A stretch of 64,000 nucleotides of DNA, taken from NCBI GenBank assembly GCA_964412015.1, contig CAYPMO010000012.1, positions 15,129 to 79,128 of the forward strand, written 5' to 3'. Below the pieces are notes generated by a model. That model was not told the origin of the DNA and did not search any database. It saw nothing but the letters and a program-made list of their open reading frames with translations. This document shows, in pieces, positions 17,384-24,933 of this stretch. Both the position numbers and the translations under genes were made by a program. Numbering within the stretch: position 1 is the first letter of the stretch; the number at the start of each line of letters is the position of its first letter. The stretch comes from SZUA-318 sp964412015 (GTDB lineage Bacteria; Gemmatimonadota; Gemmatimonadetes; Longimicrobiales; Gaopeijiaceae).

Positions 17384-17433
17384 CTCGTGCCGCTTCTCGA
17401 CCAACGAACCTACCGGAGACAGGATAGACGAGG

Positions 17434-18039
17434 ATGGGGGACAGAGCTTCGCGGCGCGGCGCGGTGGACGGCGGCACGGTCCTCATGATCGTAGCCGTCC
17501 TGGCGATCGCCGCGCTCATGTATTGGCTCGTTCTCCAGGGACGGAAGCAAGCCGCCGCGGAGGCGGCCCTCGCCGAGCGGGTCCGCGCCGACTCGATCGC
17601 CGCCGAGCTCCGCGGGGAGGTCGTTCCCCCCGAGGCGCTCCAGACGGAGCTCCGACTCTGGGAGGGCCGGGTCGTCACCGTGGAGGGTCTGACGGTCACG
17701 AGCATGCTGGGGAGCCGAGGCTTCTGGCTCGAGCTTCCCGACGCCACTCCGTTCCTCGTCTCGATCTCCGATTCGGCCAGGGCCCGGGGGATGGCGGTCT
17801 CGACGGGCCAGACCGTGTCCGTGTCGGGAACGATCCTGGCCATGAACGACTCGATTCTGGACGCCTGGTCCGCCGCTCGCTCGGTGACCGAGGGAGATCG
17901 GACGGCCACCGAGCTCGCTACCTACTTCCTGGAGGCGCGGACCCTCCAGGTCGATGACCCGCCCGCCGGAGCGCGCTCGCCGGTGGGTGGAGTGAGCCGA
18001 TCCACGCCGATTCCTCTTTCGCGCGCGACGCAGGGATAG
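17434..18039 (+). CDS. Small membrane-anchored protein of unknown function
   Basis: I do not recognise this 201-residue protein. It has one hydrophobic segment at about residues 15-35 (VLMIVAVLAIAALMYWLVL), followed by an Ala/Glu-rich helix and a beta-rich domain of about 70 residues (RLWEGRVVTVEGLTVTSML, GFWLELPDATPFLVSISD, GQTVSVSGTI). That pattern of short strands could be an OB-like fold, which is a guess. A Pro/Ser/Arg-rich tail ends it. The topology suggests an N-terminal signal anchor with a periplasmic domain. It sits 50 bases after rplQ and 5 before rpmB, so it is probably expressed with them, but no functional link to translation is evident. Confidence 0.7.
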   Translation: MGDRASRRGAVDGGTVLMIVAVLAIAALMYWLVLQGRKQAAAEAALAERVRADSIAAELRGEVVPPEALQTELRLWEGRVVTVEGLTVTSMLGSRGFWLELPDATPFLVSISDSARARGMAVSTGQTVSVSGTILAMNDSILDAWSAARSVTEGDRTATELATYFLEARTLQVDDPPAGARSPVGGVSRSTPIPLSRATQG

Positions 18040-18044
18040 ATACG

Positions 18045-18257
18045 ATGGCTCGAGTGTGCTACGTGTGTGGCAAGAGACCCGCCAGCGGGAACTCCGTCAG
18101 CCACGCCAACAACAAGACCAGGCGCCGTTGGCTGCCCAACCTCCAGACCGTGACGATCCTCGGTCCCGACGGAAATCGCATGCGCGTGCGCGTGTGCACG
18201 TCGTGCCTCGCGGCCGGAAAGGTGAAGAAAGCGCCCGCGAAGGGGGTCACGGTCTAG
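18045..18257 (+). CDS. rpmB: 50S ribosomal protein L28, zinc-binding form
   Basis: A 70-residue L28: MARVCYVCGKRPASGNSVSH, then NNKTRRRWLPNLQ and the end VRVCTSCLAAGKV. Two cysteine pairs (CYVC, CTSC) are the zinc-binding type. The start is 5 bases after the preceding membrane-protein gene. rpmB usually lives apart from the alpha operon, often with rpmG, so its position here is a lineage trait or rearrangement. A hairpin follows 28 bases downstream. Confidence 0.97.
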   Translation: MARVCYVCGKRPASGNSVSHANNKTRRRWLPNLQTVTILGPDGNRMRVRVCTSCLAAGKVKKAPAKGVTV

Positions 18258-18285
18258 CGCGACGCGCGCTCTGGGTTCGCGCTGC

Positions 18286-18320
18286 GAGAGCCTCCCGCCG
18301 GTGTGTGGCGGGGGGCTCTC
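18286..18320 (+). terminator. Hairpin behind rpmB
   Basis: GAGAGCCTCCCGCC pairs with GGCGGGGGGCTCTC around a 7-base loop, with one mismatch in 14 pairs. It lies 28 bases after the rpmB stop at the end of the ribosomal block. The following CTGCTTGG is only weakly T-rich, so it may be a Rho-assisted or weak intrinsic terminator. Confidence 0.65.
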
Positions 18321-18890
18321 CTGCTTGGTGCGTTGAAGCCGGCCCTGGGGTCACCCCTTCGAACAACGCTCGCCCTGAGGGCACCAGGGTTGCAGGCGTG
18401 AGTGCAGGGCTCGCTTGGCTGCGCCGGGTCGGCCCGAGAGCAGCACGGAGGGTCCCCGCGTGATCGACGCAGGCGGTCGGGGGCGGTCGCGGGCGGGGCG
18501 TCGGGGGGCGGGCCGCCCCGACCTCGGGGACGCTCAGCGCTTCGGCCGCGAGATCGCGGGGGCGCGGCGGATCGGCACTTCGCTAAACGTCTCGCGATCT
18601 CTGACGCCCGCCAATGTGTCCAGGCTCCACGCGGGACCCGCTCACCATCCTACAGTCCCCTGTCAGCATGGCATTCCCGCGCCTCGGCGGGTGTCCCGAA
18701 GGGCCGCGCCCCCCAAAGGGCGCGAGCAGATACCCAGCGTGATATGTGATGTCGCGTGCTTGCTCGCGGCCTACAGGCGGTTCATATCGTTCGCGCTCAT
18801 CGCGACCCGCTCCGGCAACGCGGTGCGTCGTCTCTCTCGGCTCCAGCACACTCTGCGTGACCTCGCACCGATGACCGGAGGGGCACAACG
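18321..18890. other. Gene-poor region after the ribosomal block
   Basis: About 570 bases in which I see no convincing gene. Small open frames exist on both strands, but their translations are low-complexity Arg/Gly/Pro-rich strings. There are local inverted repeats, for example GGGGCGGGCCGCCCC near 18508-18522. The base composition falls after about 18580 and codon periodicity is not apparent. I see no tRNA clover-leaf, tmRNA or SRP RNA signature. Confidence 0.5.
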
Positions 18891-19208
18891 TCACCGAACT
18901 AGCAGAATGTCACCGTGACCTACCGTGGAACAGGCCACGAGGAGGTTCGGCACCAGAGGCAGGAGATCCTCAAGGCGATTCGTGCGGGCGACCAGCACCA
19001 CCACGCCAATCTCGAATCCTCGCAGGTTCTTCTGATACTGCAGATTCTGATCGACAGTGACGAAGACGTCGTACTCGGGCTCCGCAGTCCGAAGGAGCTC
19101 ACCGTTCTTCAGCCCCGACCAACCCCGGTCGTGGACCGTATCGACCTCGACGCCCGTCAGGTGCTTCGCAAGGCGCCGGGGGATGGACTCGTCAAGTAGG
19201 AGACGCAC
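18891..19208 (-). CDS. DUF5615 PIN-like toxin
   Basis: A 105-residue protein starting at GTG: V/MRLLLDESIPRRLAKHLTG. The early acidic LLLDE, then EYDVFVTVDQNL with a second conserved aspartate, and GVVVLVARTNRLEDLLPL match the DUF5615 (COG4634) family. That family has a PIN-like fold and is predicted to act as an RNase toxin. Its partner DUF433 gene lies directly upstream on the same strand and overlaps by 17 bases, the normal antitoxin-first order. The pair stands alone between the ribosomal block and the polysaccharide locus. Confidence 0.85.
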   Translation of the reverse strand: MRLLLDESIPRRLAKHLTGVEVDTVHDRGWSGLKNGELLRTAEPEYDVFVTVDQNLQYQKNLRGFEIGVVVLVARTNRLEDLLPLVPNLLVACSTVGHGDILLVR

Positions 19209-19419
19209 CGGAGGTCAAGGCCTCGCTGGCGAGGTCCAGAGCTGCCTCCGCCTGTTCCCGTCGGACAGATGGGAAGTCCTCAAGAAACGTGTCGAGCGTG
19301 TCCCCACTGCGTAGGTACTCAAGCAAACCTTGCACGGGTACGCGGGTCCCTGAGAAGACCGCCGTACCGCCAAGGATCTCGGGGTCCGAGCTGATGATGT
19401 CTTGGCGTCGCATGATCAT
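19192..19419 (-). CDS. DUF433 antitoxin
   Basis: A 75-residue protein of the DUF433 (COG2442, VapB-like) family. The core is DIISSDPEILGGTAVFSGTRVPVQGLLEYLRSGDTLDTFLEDFPSV, a winged-helix-like DNA-binding domain with the typical GGxAVFxGTRVPV motif. A GAGGAGG ribosome-binding site sits 7 bases before the first ATG, fixing the start. It is expected to neutralise the DUF5615 product and to repress its own promoter. The upstream region to about 19540 on the - strand should hold that promoter, but I could not assign clear boxes. Confidence 0.87.
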   Translation of the reverse strand: MIMRRQDIISSDPEILGGTAVFSGTRVPVQGLLEYLRSGDTLDTFLEDFPSVRREQAEAALDLASEALTSGASPT

Positions 19420-19574
19420 GGCCGTGCCTCCTCACCGAATCTACACTTCCACCCTTCTCTCCGCTCCACCCCCACTGCGACCGCCCCTCTGGGTCCCGTC
19501 CATCAGACAACTGTCGACGGTGCCTCGCCAGTATCACTGAAGCGATTTCACATTGTATGTCGCACGCACCTCCC

Positions 19575-19716
19575 GAGCCGGCCCGCGCGGCCCGTCCGGG
19601 AACGAGGAGGGCTGCCGATATCCCCCGAGCGACGATTCGACGAGCCGGCCCGCGCGGCCCGTCCGGGAACGAGGAGGGCTGCCGATATCCCCTGAGCGAC
19701 GATTCGACGAGCCGGC
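19575..19716. repeat. 67-bp tandem repeat, two full copies and a stub
   Basis: Copies begin at 19575 and 19642, each starting GAGCCGGCCCGCGCGG and containing GAGGAGGGCTGCCGATATCC and a CGACGATTCGAC end. They differ at one visible base (CCCCC versus CCCCT before GAGCGACG). A third copy starts at 19709 but diverges after GAGCCGGC. Frames are open through it, though the period of 67 is not a multiple of three, so the repeat is not a repeated peptide. It lies just upstream of the polysaccharide locus. Confidence 0.9.
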
Positions 19717-19746
19717 ACTTGGCTTCCATGTTCACCATGCCTCAGG

Positions 19747-19781
19747 CGAAGTCGCTCCGAGCGAGGGGGATATCGGCAGCC
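19747..19781. repeat. Inverted partial copy of the 67-bp repeat
   Basis: GGGGGATATCGGCAGCC at 19765-19781 is the exact reverse complement of the GGCTGCCGATATCCCCC part of the first tandem copy. The flank before it (CGAAGTCGCTCCGAGCGA) is a diverged reverse complement of the adjoining part. RNA or single-stranded DNA from this region could fold by pairing this copy with either tandem copy. Confidence 0.8.
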
Positions 19782-19823
19782 CGACATCTTACCGAGACGC
19801 CCCCCGCGCGCCACATTGCCCCC

Positions 19824-21068
19824 GTGACCTCCGCGCCCCGCACCCCCACCGCCCTCGCGGCGGAGATGTACCTGCTGGTCTTCCCGGCGGGCCACCTCCT
19901 CGTCCGTCCGGTCGGGGGACCGATCGCCACCGCGGCCGACGTGGCGCTCCTGGCGCTGCTGCTGGCGTGGGGGTGGGACCTCGCCACGCGGCGGGGGCTC
20001 ACCGTCCTGCCTCCGGCGCGGGTGCTGGGAGGGCTCGCGCTCCTCGTCGCGCTGGGACTCTGGGTGGCGGCGTCCGCACTGTGGGGACCGCACGCCCTGT
20101 ACGCCGCGGGGAAAGGTGCCGGGCTGCTCGGCCTCGGCCTCGGCGCGATCGCGATGGCCACCAGCGGCCTGACGTGGCGTCGGGCCGCCGACGCCTGGCT
20201 CGGCGGTGCGGGCGTGGCGCTCGCGCTCACCCTCGTGGTGGGTGTCGCCGGGCCCGACATCCTGCGGGAGCGGATGTTCCTGGGCGGCACGGGGATCGTG
20301 GGGCTTCCGTTCCCACGCATCTCCGGTCCGTTCCTGCACCCGAACATGATGGGGGACTATCTGGTGGTGTCGGGCCTCCTCTTGTGGGGGCGTTGGCCGG
20401 CATGGGTCCGGCGGGCGCGCGCGCCCTCGCTGGTGTTCGCCGCCGCGCTGGGCGGAGGGCTCGTCCTCACCGCTTCGACCGCTTGGGTGGGTGTGGGCGT
20501 CGCGGCGATGTGGCTCGGAGGGCGCGCGGTCCGAGCGGGACGCCGGGCTCTGGGCGCGGCGCTCCTGGTCGGAGGCCTGGCCGTGGCGGGCGGGATGACC
20601 GTCCTTCTGGTTCTCCCGTTGGACCTGCACGTCTTCGGTCTGGACCTGACGACCGGGGCCATCCGTCCGGACATCTGGCGGTCGAGCCTGGCCGCATTCG
20701 TCGCCAGCCCGCTCGTGGGCGTGGGGGCGGCCCCCTTCCTGGCCGAGGCCGCCGATCGCCTCCACGGGGGCGTTGTGGGCCTCTGGGACGCCCATAACGC
20801 CTATCTGTCGGTGGTGGGACAGTTCGGCCTGGTCGGCGGGGCGCTGGCGGCCGGCGGCGTCGGGCTCGTGGCGTCCGGAGCGCTCCGGCTCCGGGCGGGG
20901 GCGCCGGGGCGTTCCCGCGCGCAGCTCGCCGTGGGGCTCGCGCTCCTCGCCGTCGCGGTGGACGGGGTCTTCCTGGCCGCGGAGGACCTCCGTCATGTGT
21001 GGGGATTGATGGGGGTGGCGGGCGTGGTCGCGTCCGATCCGGGCCCGGGGAAGGAGGACCGGGCATGA
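19824..21068 (+). CDS. O-antigen polymerase/ligase family membrane protein (Wzy-like)
   Basis: A polytopic protein of about 414 residues with 10 or more hydrophobic segments. After a central periplasmic loop it has the motif region GPFLHPNMMGDYLV (an H-P-N-x-x-G type signature of the Wzy/WaaL O-antigen ligase family), and later DAHNAYLSVVGQFGLVGG, which matches the family's HNxYL-type motif. I place the start at GTG 19824; ATG 19866 is also possible, and the open frame extends back into the tandem repeat. Its likely role is polymerising the repeat units. It overlaps the next glycosyltransferase gene by 4 bases (ATGA). Confidence 0.85.
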   Translation: MTSAPRTPTALAAEMYLLVFPAGHLLVRPVGGPIATAADVALLALLLAWGWDLATRRGLTVLPPARVLGGLALLVALGLWVAASALWGPHALYAAGKGAGLLGLGLGAIAMATSGLTWRRAADAWLGGAGVALALTLVVGVAGPDILRERMFLGGTGIVGLPFPRISGPFLHPNMMGDYLVVSGLLLWGRWPAWVRRARAPSLVFAAALGGGLVLTASTAWVGVGVAAMWLGGRAVRAGRRALGAALLVGGLAVAGGMTVLLVLPLDLHVFGLDLTTGAIRPDIWRSSLAAFVASPLVGVGAAPFLAEAADRLHGGVVGLWDAHNAYLSVVGQFGLVGGALAAGGVGLVASGALRLRAGAPGRSRAQLAVGLALLAVAVDGVFLAAEDLRHVWGLMGVAGVVASDPGPGKEDRA

Positions 21069-22231
21069 GGATCCGCGTGGGGCTCGACGGCGGTGCGCTC
21101 TCCAGGTCCGAAAGCGGGATCGGCCGCTATACGCTCGAGCTGATCCGGAGCCTGGCCGCCCTGGACGAGGACCTGGATCTGCGGGTGTTGGCCAACCGGT
21201 TCCGGGGGAGGGGAACGCTCCCGCCCCTCGGCGCGGGAGTCCGCGCGGTCAACCCGCGGATCCCCGATCGCCTCCTGAAGGTGGGATGGAGGCTCGCCGG
21301 CTATCCCCCGGTGGAGGCACTCCTGGGCGACGTGGACGTGTTCCACGTCTCCGACTGGGTCCACCCACCCCTCCGGCGCGCCCGGATGGTCGCGACGGTC
21401 CACGACCTGGGACCCGTGGAGCATCCCGAGTGGTACGCGCCGGACGTGGTCCGCCACTTCGAGGCCGTCCACCGGTCGGTCGCGCGACGGGCGGACGGGG
21501 TGATCGCGGTGTCGGCCGCGACGCGCGACGCGTTCGTCGCCCGGATGGGGGCGGACCCCGGGCGGGTGCACGTCGTGCACAGCGGGATCCCGTCCGATTT
21601 CTCGCCGGTGCCGTCCGGGGTAGCCGGCGAGGTCTCGTCCCGATACGGCCTGCGCCGTCCGTTCATCCTGTACGTGGGGACGCGCGAGAGGCGCAAGAAC
21701 CTCCTGGGCCTGGTCCAGGCCTTCGCGCGGGTCGCGGAGCGCCACGCCGACGTGGATCTCGCGCTCGTGGGCGCGAGGCCCGACGTGGAGGCCCGCGCGG
21801 TGCAAGGGGCCGGCGGCTGGACCGGCCGAGAGCTGGAGGAGACCGTGGCCTCGCTCGGTCTGACCGGACGTGTCCGCATCCTCGGCCTGATGCCGCGCGA
21901 CGATCTCCCCGCCCTCTATTCGGCCGCGTCCGTGTTCGCGTTCCCCACGCTCTACGAGGGCTTCGGCTTTCCTGCGCTGGAGGCCATGGCGTGCGGCACG
22001 CCGGTGGTGGCCTCGAACCGGAGCGCGGTGCCGGAGGTGCTGGGCGACGCCGCGATCCTGGCCGACCCCGGCGACGCGGACGCCTTCGGAGAAGCGATGC
22101 TGGGGGTGCTCGACGACCCGGCGCTCGCCTCCGACCTGAGCGCCCGCGGGCGCGAGCGGGCGCGCTCCTTCACCTGGGATCGGACGGCCGCCGGGACGCT
22201 CCGCGTCTATCGGAGGGTGGCGGGGACGTAG
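21065..22231 (+). CDS. GT4-family glycosyltransferase
   Basis: A 388-residue retaining GT-B glycosyltransferase that adds a sugar during repeat-unit assembly at the cytoplasmic membrane. The N-terminal domain starts with GLDGGALSRSESGIGRYTLEL. The C-terminal nucleotide-sugar domain has RPFILYVGTRERRKNLLGLVQAF near residues 200-220 and FPTLYEGFGFPALEAMACGTPVVASN, with the E-x7-E motif, near 300. The sugar donor cannot be read from sequence. The ATG overlaps the stop of the upstream wzy-like gene. Confidence 0.92.
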   Translation: MRIRVGLDGGALSRSESGIGRYTLELIRSLAALDEDLDLRVLANRFRGRGTLPPLGAGVRAVNPRIPDRLLKVGWRLAGYPPVEALLGDVDVFHVSDWVHPPLRRARMVATVHDLGPVEHPEWYAPDVVRHFEAVHRSVARRADGVIAVSAATRDAFVARMGADPGRVHVVHSGIPSDFSPVPSGVAGEVSSRYGLRRPFILYVGTRERRKNLLGLVQAFARVAERHADVDLALVGARPDVEARAVQGAGGWTGRELEETVASLGLTGRVRILGLMPRDDLPALYSAASVFAFPTLYEGFGFPALEAMACGTPVVASNRSAVPEVLGDAAILADPGDADAFGEAMLGVLDDPALASDLSARGRERARSFTWDRTAAGTLRVYRRVAGT

Positions 22232-22322
22232 CCCTCGAGGCGATCCAGGCGTCCCGACCGAGACGCCGGTGGTCGTGGAGCGTTATCATGGGGCGGTTCG
22301 GGGAGCTAGCCGTGGACTCGAG

Positions 22323-23507
22323 ATGCCGCTGAGGACCGCCGTGCCGGGACACCCTCGGAGGATCGCCATCCTGGGCGCGTATGGAACGGGGAACCTGGGT
22401 GACGAGCTCGTCCTGGCCTCGCTGATCCGACTGCTGGAGGGCGCCTATCCCGGGGTGGAGGTACGCGCGTTCGCCGAGGATCCGGCTCCGACGGCCGCCT
22501 TCCACGGGATCACCACCGTTCCCGTCGAGCCGTACCGCCCGATCCGCAAGGCGATCTCGGCGCTCAGGAGAGGGGAGACCGGGGCCTTCGCCCGGGGCGT
22601 CGCCGCGCGACGGGCGACCGACAAGCTCCTGGAGTGGTCGGACCTCCTGGTGCTGGGGGGAGGGAACCTGCTGACCGACCGCCCCGTCTACTTCCTCGAG
22701 CACTACGTCGGCCAGATCGTCCGGCGAGCGGCCCGGCGTGGGGTGCCGTTGGCGGTCCTGGGTGTGGGGGCGAGTCCCGTGAACACCGCGTACGGGTGGA
22801 AGCTCCTGGCCAGGCTGGCGCGGGAATGGGCGGCGACCCTGGCGGTCAGGGAGGAGGAAGCGGCCGAGATCCTGGGGCGGGCGGGCGCCGAAACCGTCGA
22901 GGTGACGGGCGACCCCGTGCTCCTCAGCCCGCCCGCCGCGGCGCTCGGGGCGGCCGTGAGGGACGGACCCATCGGGCTCGGCCTGCGGCCGACGAGCGGA
23001 GGGACGGACCCGCCCGCGTTCGCCGCCGAGCTCGCAGGCGGGCTGGCCGCCCGCGGCGCGATCCGTCCCCTCGTGCTTCATCCCGCCGAGGACGTCCCGG
23101 TGCTCCGGAGCGCCCTCGACCGGGGCGAAGTTCCCGTGCCCCGGAGCCCCGAGGAGGTGGCCCTGTGGGTCGCGGGATGCCGGTCGTTGGTCTCGATGCG
23201 GCTCCACACGCTCATCCTCGCCGCGACGCTGGGCATGCCCTCCGTCGGGCTGGCCTACCACGCCAAGGTGGAGCGGTTCGCCCGTTGGGTGGGGACGTTC
23301 CCCGCCGTGGACAGCGTCGGGTTGCCCTCCGGGCCACTGGTGGAGCGGGTGCTCCGGCTGCTCGAGGAGCAGGAGGGGGGGAGCGTCGCGGATCGCCGCG
23401 CCCGGGTGTCGACCCTTCGCGAGCAGGGGCTCCGGGCGTTCCAGCGGGCGCTCTCGCGCCTACCGTTCGCGGCTCCCGATCCCGTGGCCGTGGCACGGCA
23501 TGGGTGA
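22323..23507 (+). CDS. Polysaccharide pyruvyl transferase, CsaB-like
   Basis: A protein of about 394 residues in the polysaccharide pyruvyl transferase family, which adds ketal-linked pyruvate from PEP to sugars. The N-terminal ILGAYGTGNLGDELVLASL, the middle DLLVLGGGNLLTD, PLAVLGVGASPV, and the C-terminal GCRSLVSMRLHTLILAATLGMPSVGLAYHAKVERF are hallmarks (the RLHxLI histidine region is conserved). The start is ATG 22323; the frame extends 18 codons upstream. It follows a 91-base gap after the GT4 gene and overlaps the flippase gene by 8 bases. Pyruvylation would make the glycan acidic or provide an anchor for SLH-type domains. Confidence 0.9.
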   Translation: MPLRTAVPGHPRRIAILGAYGTGNLGDELVLASLIRLLEGAYPGVEVRAFAEDPAPTAAFHGITTVPVEPYRPIRKAISALRRGETGAFARGVAARRATDKLLEWSDLLVLGGGNLLTDRPVYFLEHYVGQIVRRAARRGVPLAVLGVGASPVNTAYGWKLLARLAREWAATLAVREEEAAEILGRAGAETVEVTGDPVLLSPPAAALGAAVRDGPIGLGLRPTSGGTDPPAFAAELAGGLAARGAIRPLVLHPAEDVPVLRSALDRGEVPVPRSPEEVALWVAGCRSLVSMRLHTLILAATLGMPSVGLAYHAKVERFARWVGTFPAVDSVGLPSGPLVERVLRLLEEQEGGSVADRRARVSTLREQGLRAFQRALSRLPFAAPDPVAVARHG

Positions 23508-24933
23508 CCCCCTCGCGGCGCGCCGCCTGGTGCGCGGGGCCGTGACCGAGCTGGCGGGCACGGTTCTCGTCCGGCTGCTGAGCCTCGTTCGACTCGTCGT
23601 GCTCGCCAGGCTCTTCCTGCCCAGCGAGTACGGCGCGTACTCCACGGGACTCCTGATCATCGCTCCGGCGCTCCTCGTGGTGAACGCGGGGTTCCACGCC
23701 TCCGTGGTGAAGGCGCCCGAGTCACGATTGCCGGTCGTGTTCTGGTCCAACCTCGTGCTGAGCTCCGGGGTCGCCCTGGGCTGCATGCTGATCGTTCTCG
23801 CGGCCGGGCCCCCGTTGGCCGTGTGGCTCGACGACTCCCGACTGCCGACGGTCCTTCTGGTCCTGGGATTGGCGATCTTCGAGACGCCGGCCAGCCTGCC
23901 CCTGGCCCTCCTGGACCGGCGGTTCCGGTTCGCCACGGCGCGCGTGCTGGAGGGCGTGGGCATCCTCGCCGGCCTGGTCGTGACCGTGGCGCTCTACGCC
24001 CTGGGAACGGCGCCCGTCTATGCGATGGCCGCAGGGCACGTGTCGTTCGTGTTGAGCAGGGCGGGGGCGTTTTGGCTCACCACGCGTCCCTGGCCGGCGT
24101 TTGCGGTGGCGAGGGACGAGATGAGGGCCCAGGCCGCGTTCAGCCTTCCGTTGGTGGCGACCGGGGCGTTCGGGTTCGTCGCGGCCCGTGGCGACGACCT
24201 GGCGGTTCGCGTCCTGTGGGGCAACGAGGCCCTGGGCCTCTATTCCGTCGCGTTCTACGCCCCCTCCGTGCTCCAGGAGATCGGGATGGCCCTGGACCGG
24301 GTCTCGCTGCCCGTGTTCTCTCGGGTGGAGGGGCGGGAAGCCCTCCGGGACGCGTTCGGCTTCGGGACCCGGCTGGTGGCTCTGTTGACGGTCCCGGCCG
24401 GCTTCGCGGGGGCGGCGTTCGCGGGTCCTCTGGTCGGCCTGGCGTTCGGTCCGAACTGGGCTTCGGCGGCGGCGCCTCTCGCGATCTTCTCCGTCGCCTT
24501 CGGGCTCAAGGCCTGCACCGGTGTGAACTGGGGCGCGGTGGTCATGCTCGCGGACCGCACGCGCGACATCGCGCGGGTCACGATCGCCACCGCGGTGTCC
24601 ATGGTCCTCATCGGGTTCCCCGTCATCGCGGCCTTCGGACCCATGGGCGCGGCCTGGTATACGCTCGCGTTCGTCCTGGTCATCAGCCCCCTCCTGCGCT
24701 TCCCCATCCTCCGGTCGGTCCTCGGTGACCTGAGCTTCCTCCGGGGGATCCTCCGGCCGGTCGCGGTCTCCGGCGCGCTGGCCGCCGTCGCCTGGGGTCT
24801 CGGGAGTCAGGCCATGTCTCCCGTGATGGGGACCGTGGGCGCGGTGGTCATGGCGGGGGTGGCCATGGCCGGCGTGCTCGCGATGGATCCGACCCTGATG
24901 CGAGCCCTCCGCCGAACCGCTCCGTCACCGTGA
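23500..24933 (+). CDS. Wzx-like oligosaccharide flippase
   Basis: A 477-residue membrane protein with 12-14 hydrophobic segments, belonging to the MOP/polysaccharide-synthase exporter superfamily (Polysacc_synt_3 type). N-terminal marks are LVRLLSLVRLVVLARLFLPSEYGAYSTGLLIIAPALL. Central marks are RGDDLAVRVLWGNEALGLYSVAFYAPSVLQEIGMALDRVSLPVFSR, typical of this group. It should flip undecaprenyl-linked repeat units to the periplasm for the Wzy-like polymerase encoded upstream. The start overlaps the previous gene by 8 bases. It is convergent with the next gene on the - strand, overlapping it by 9 bases. Confidence 0.92.
   Translation: MGDPLAARRLVRGAVTELAGTVLVRLLSLVRLVVLARLFLPSEYGAYSTGLLIIAPALLVVNAGFHASVVKAPESRLPVVFWSNLVLSSGVALGCMLIVLAAGPPLAVWLDDSRLPTVLLVLGLAIFETPASLPLALLDRRFRFATARVLEGVGILAGLVVTVALYALGTAPVYAMAAGHVSFVLSRAGAFWLTTRPWPAFAVARDEMRAQAAFSLPLVATGAFGFVAARGDDLAVRVLWGNEALGLYSVAFYAPSVLQEIGMALDRVSLPVFSRVEGREALRDAFGFGTRLVALLTVPAGFAGAAFAGPLVGLAFGPNWASAAAPLAIFSVAFGLKACTGVNWGAVVMLADRTRDIARVTIATAVSMVLIGFPVIAAFGPMGAAWYTLAFVLVISPLLRFPILRSVLGDLSFLRGILRPVAVSGALAAVAWGLGSQAMSPVMGTVGAVVMAGVAMAGVLAMDPTLMRALRRTAPSP

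Noticed and set aside
18258..18890. Structured RNA gene (tmRNA, SRP RNA or tRNA) in the gap after rpmB
   Set aside because: I could not find acceptor-stem, T-loop or tetraloop signatures; only local GC hairpins are seen.
19575..19716. CRISPR-like array
   Set aside because: Only two full copies in direct tandem without unique spacers and no cas genes; a tandem repeat explains it.
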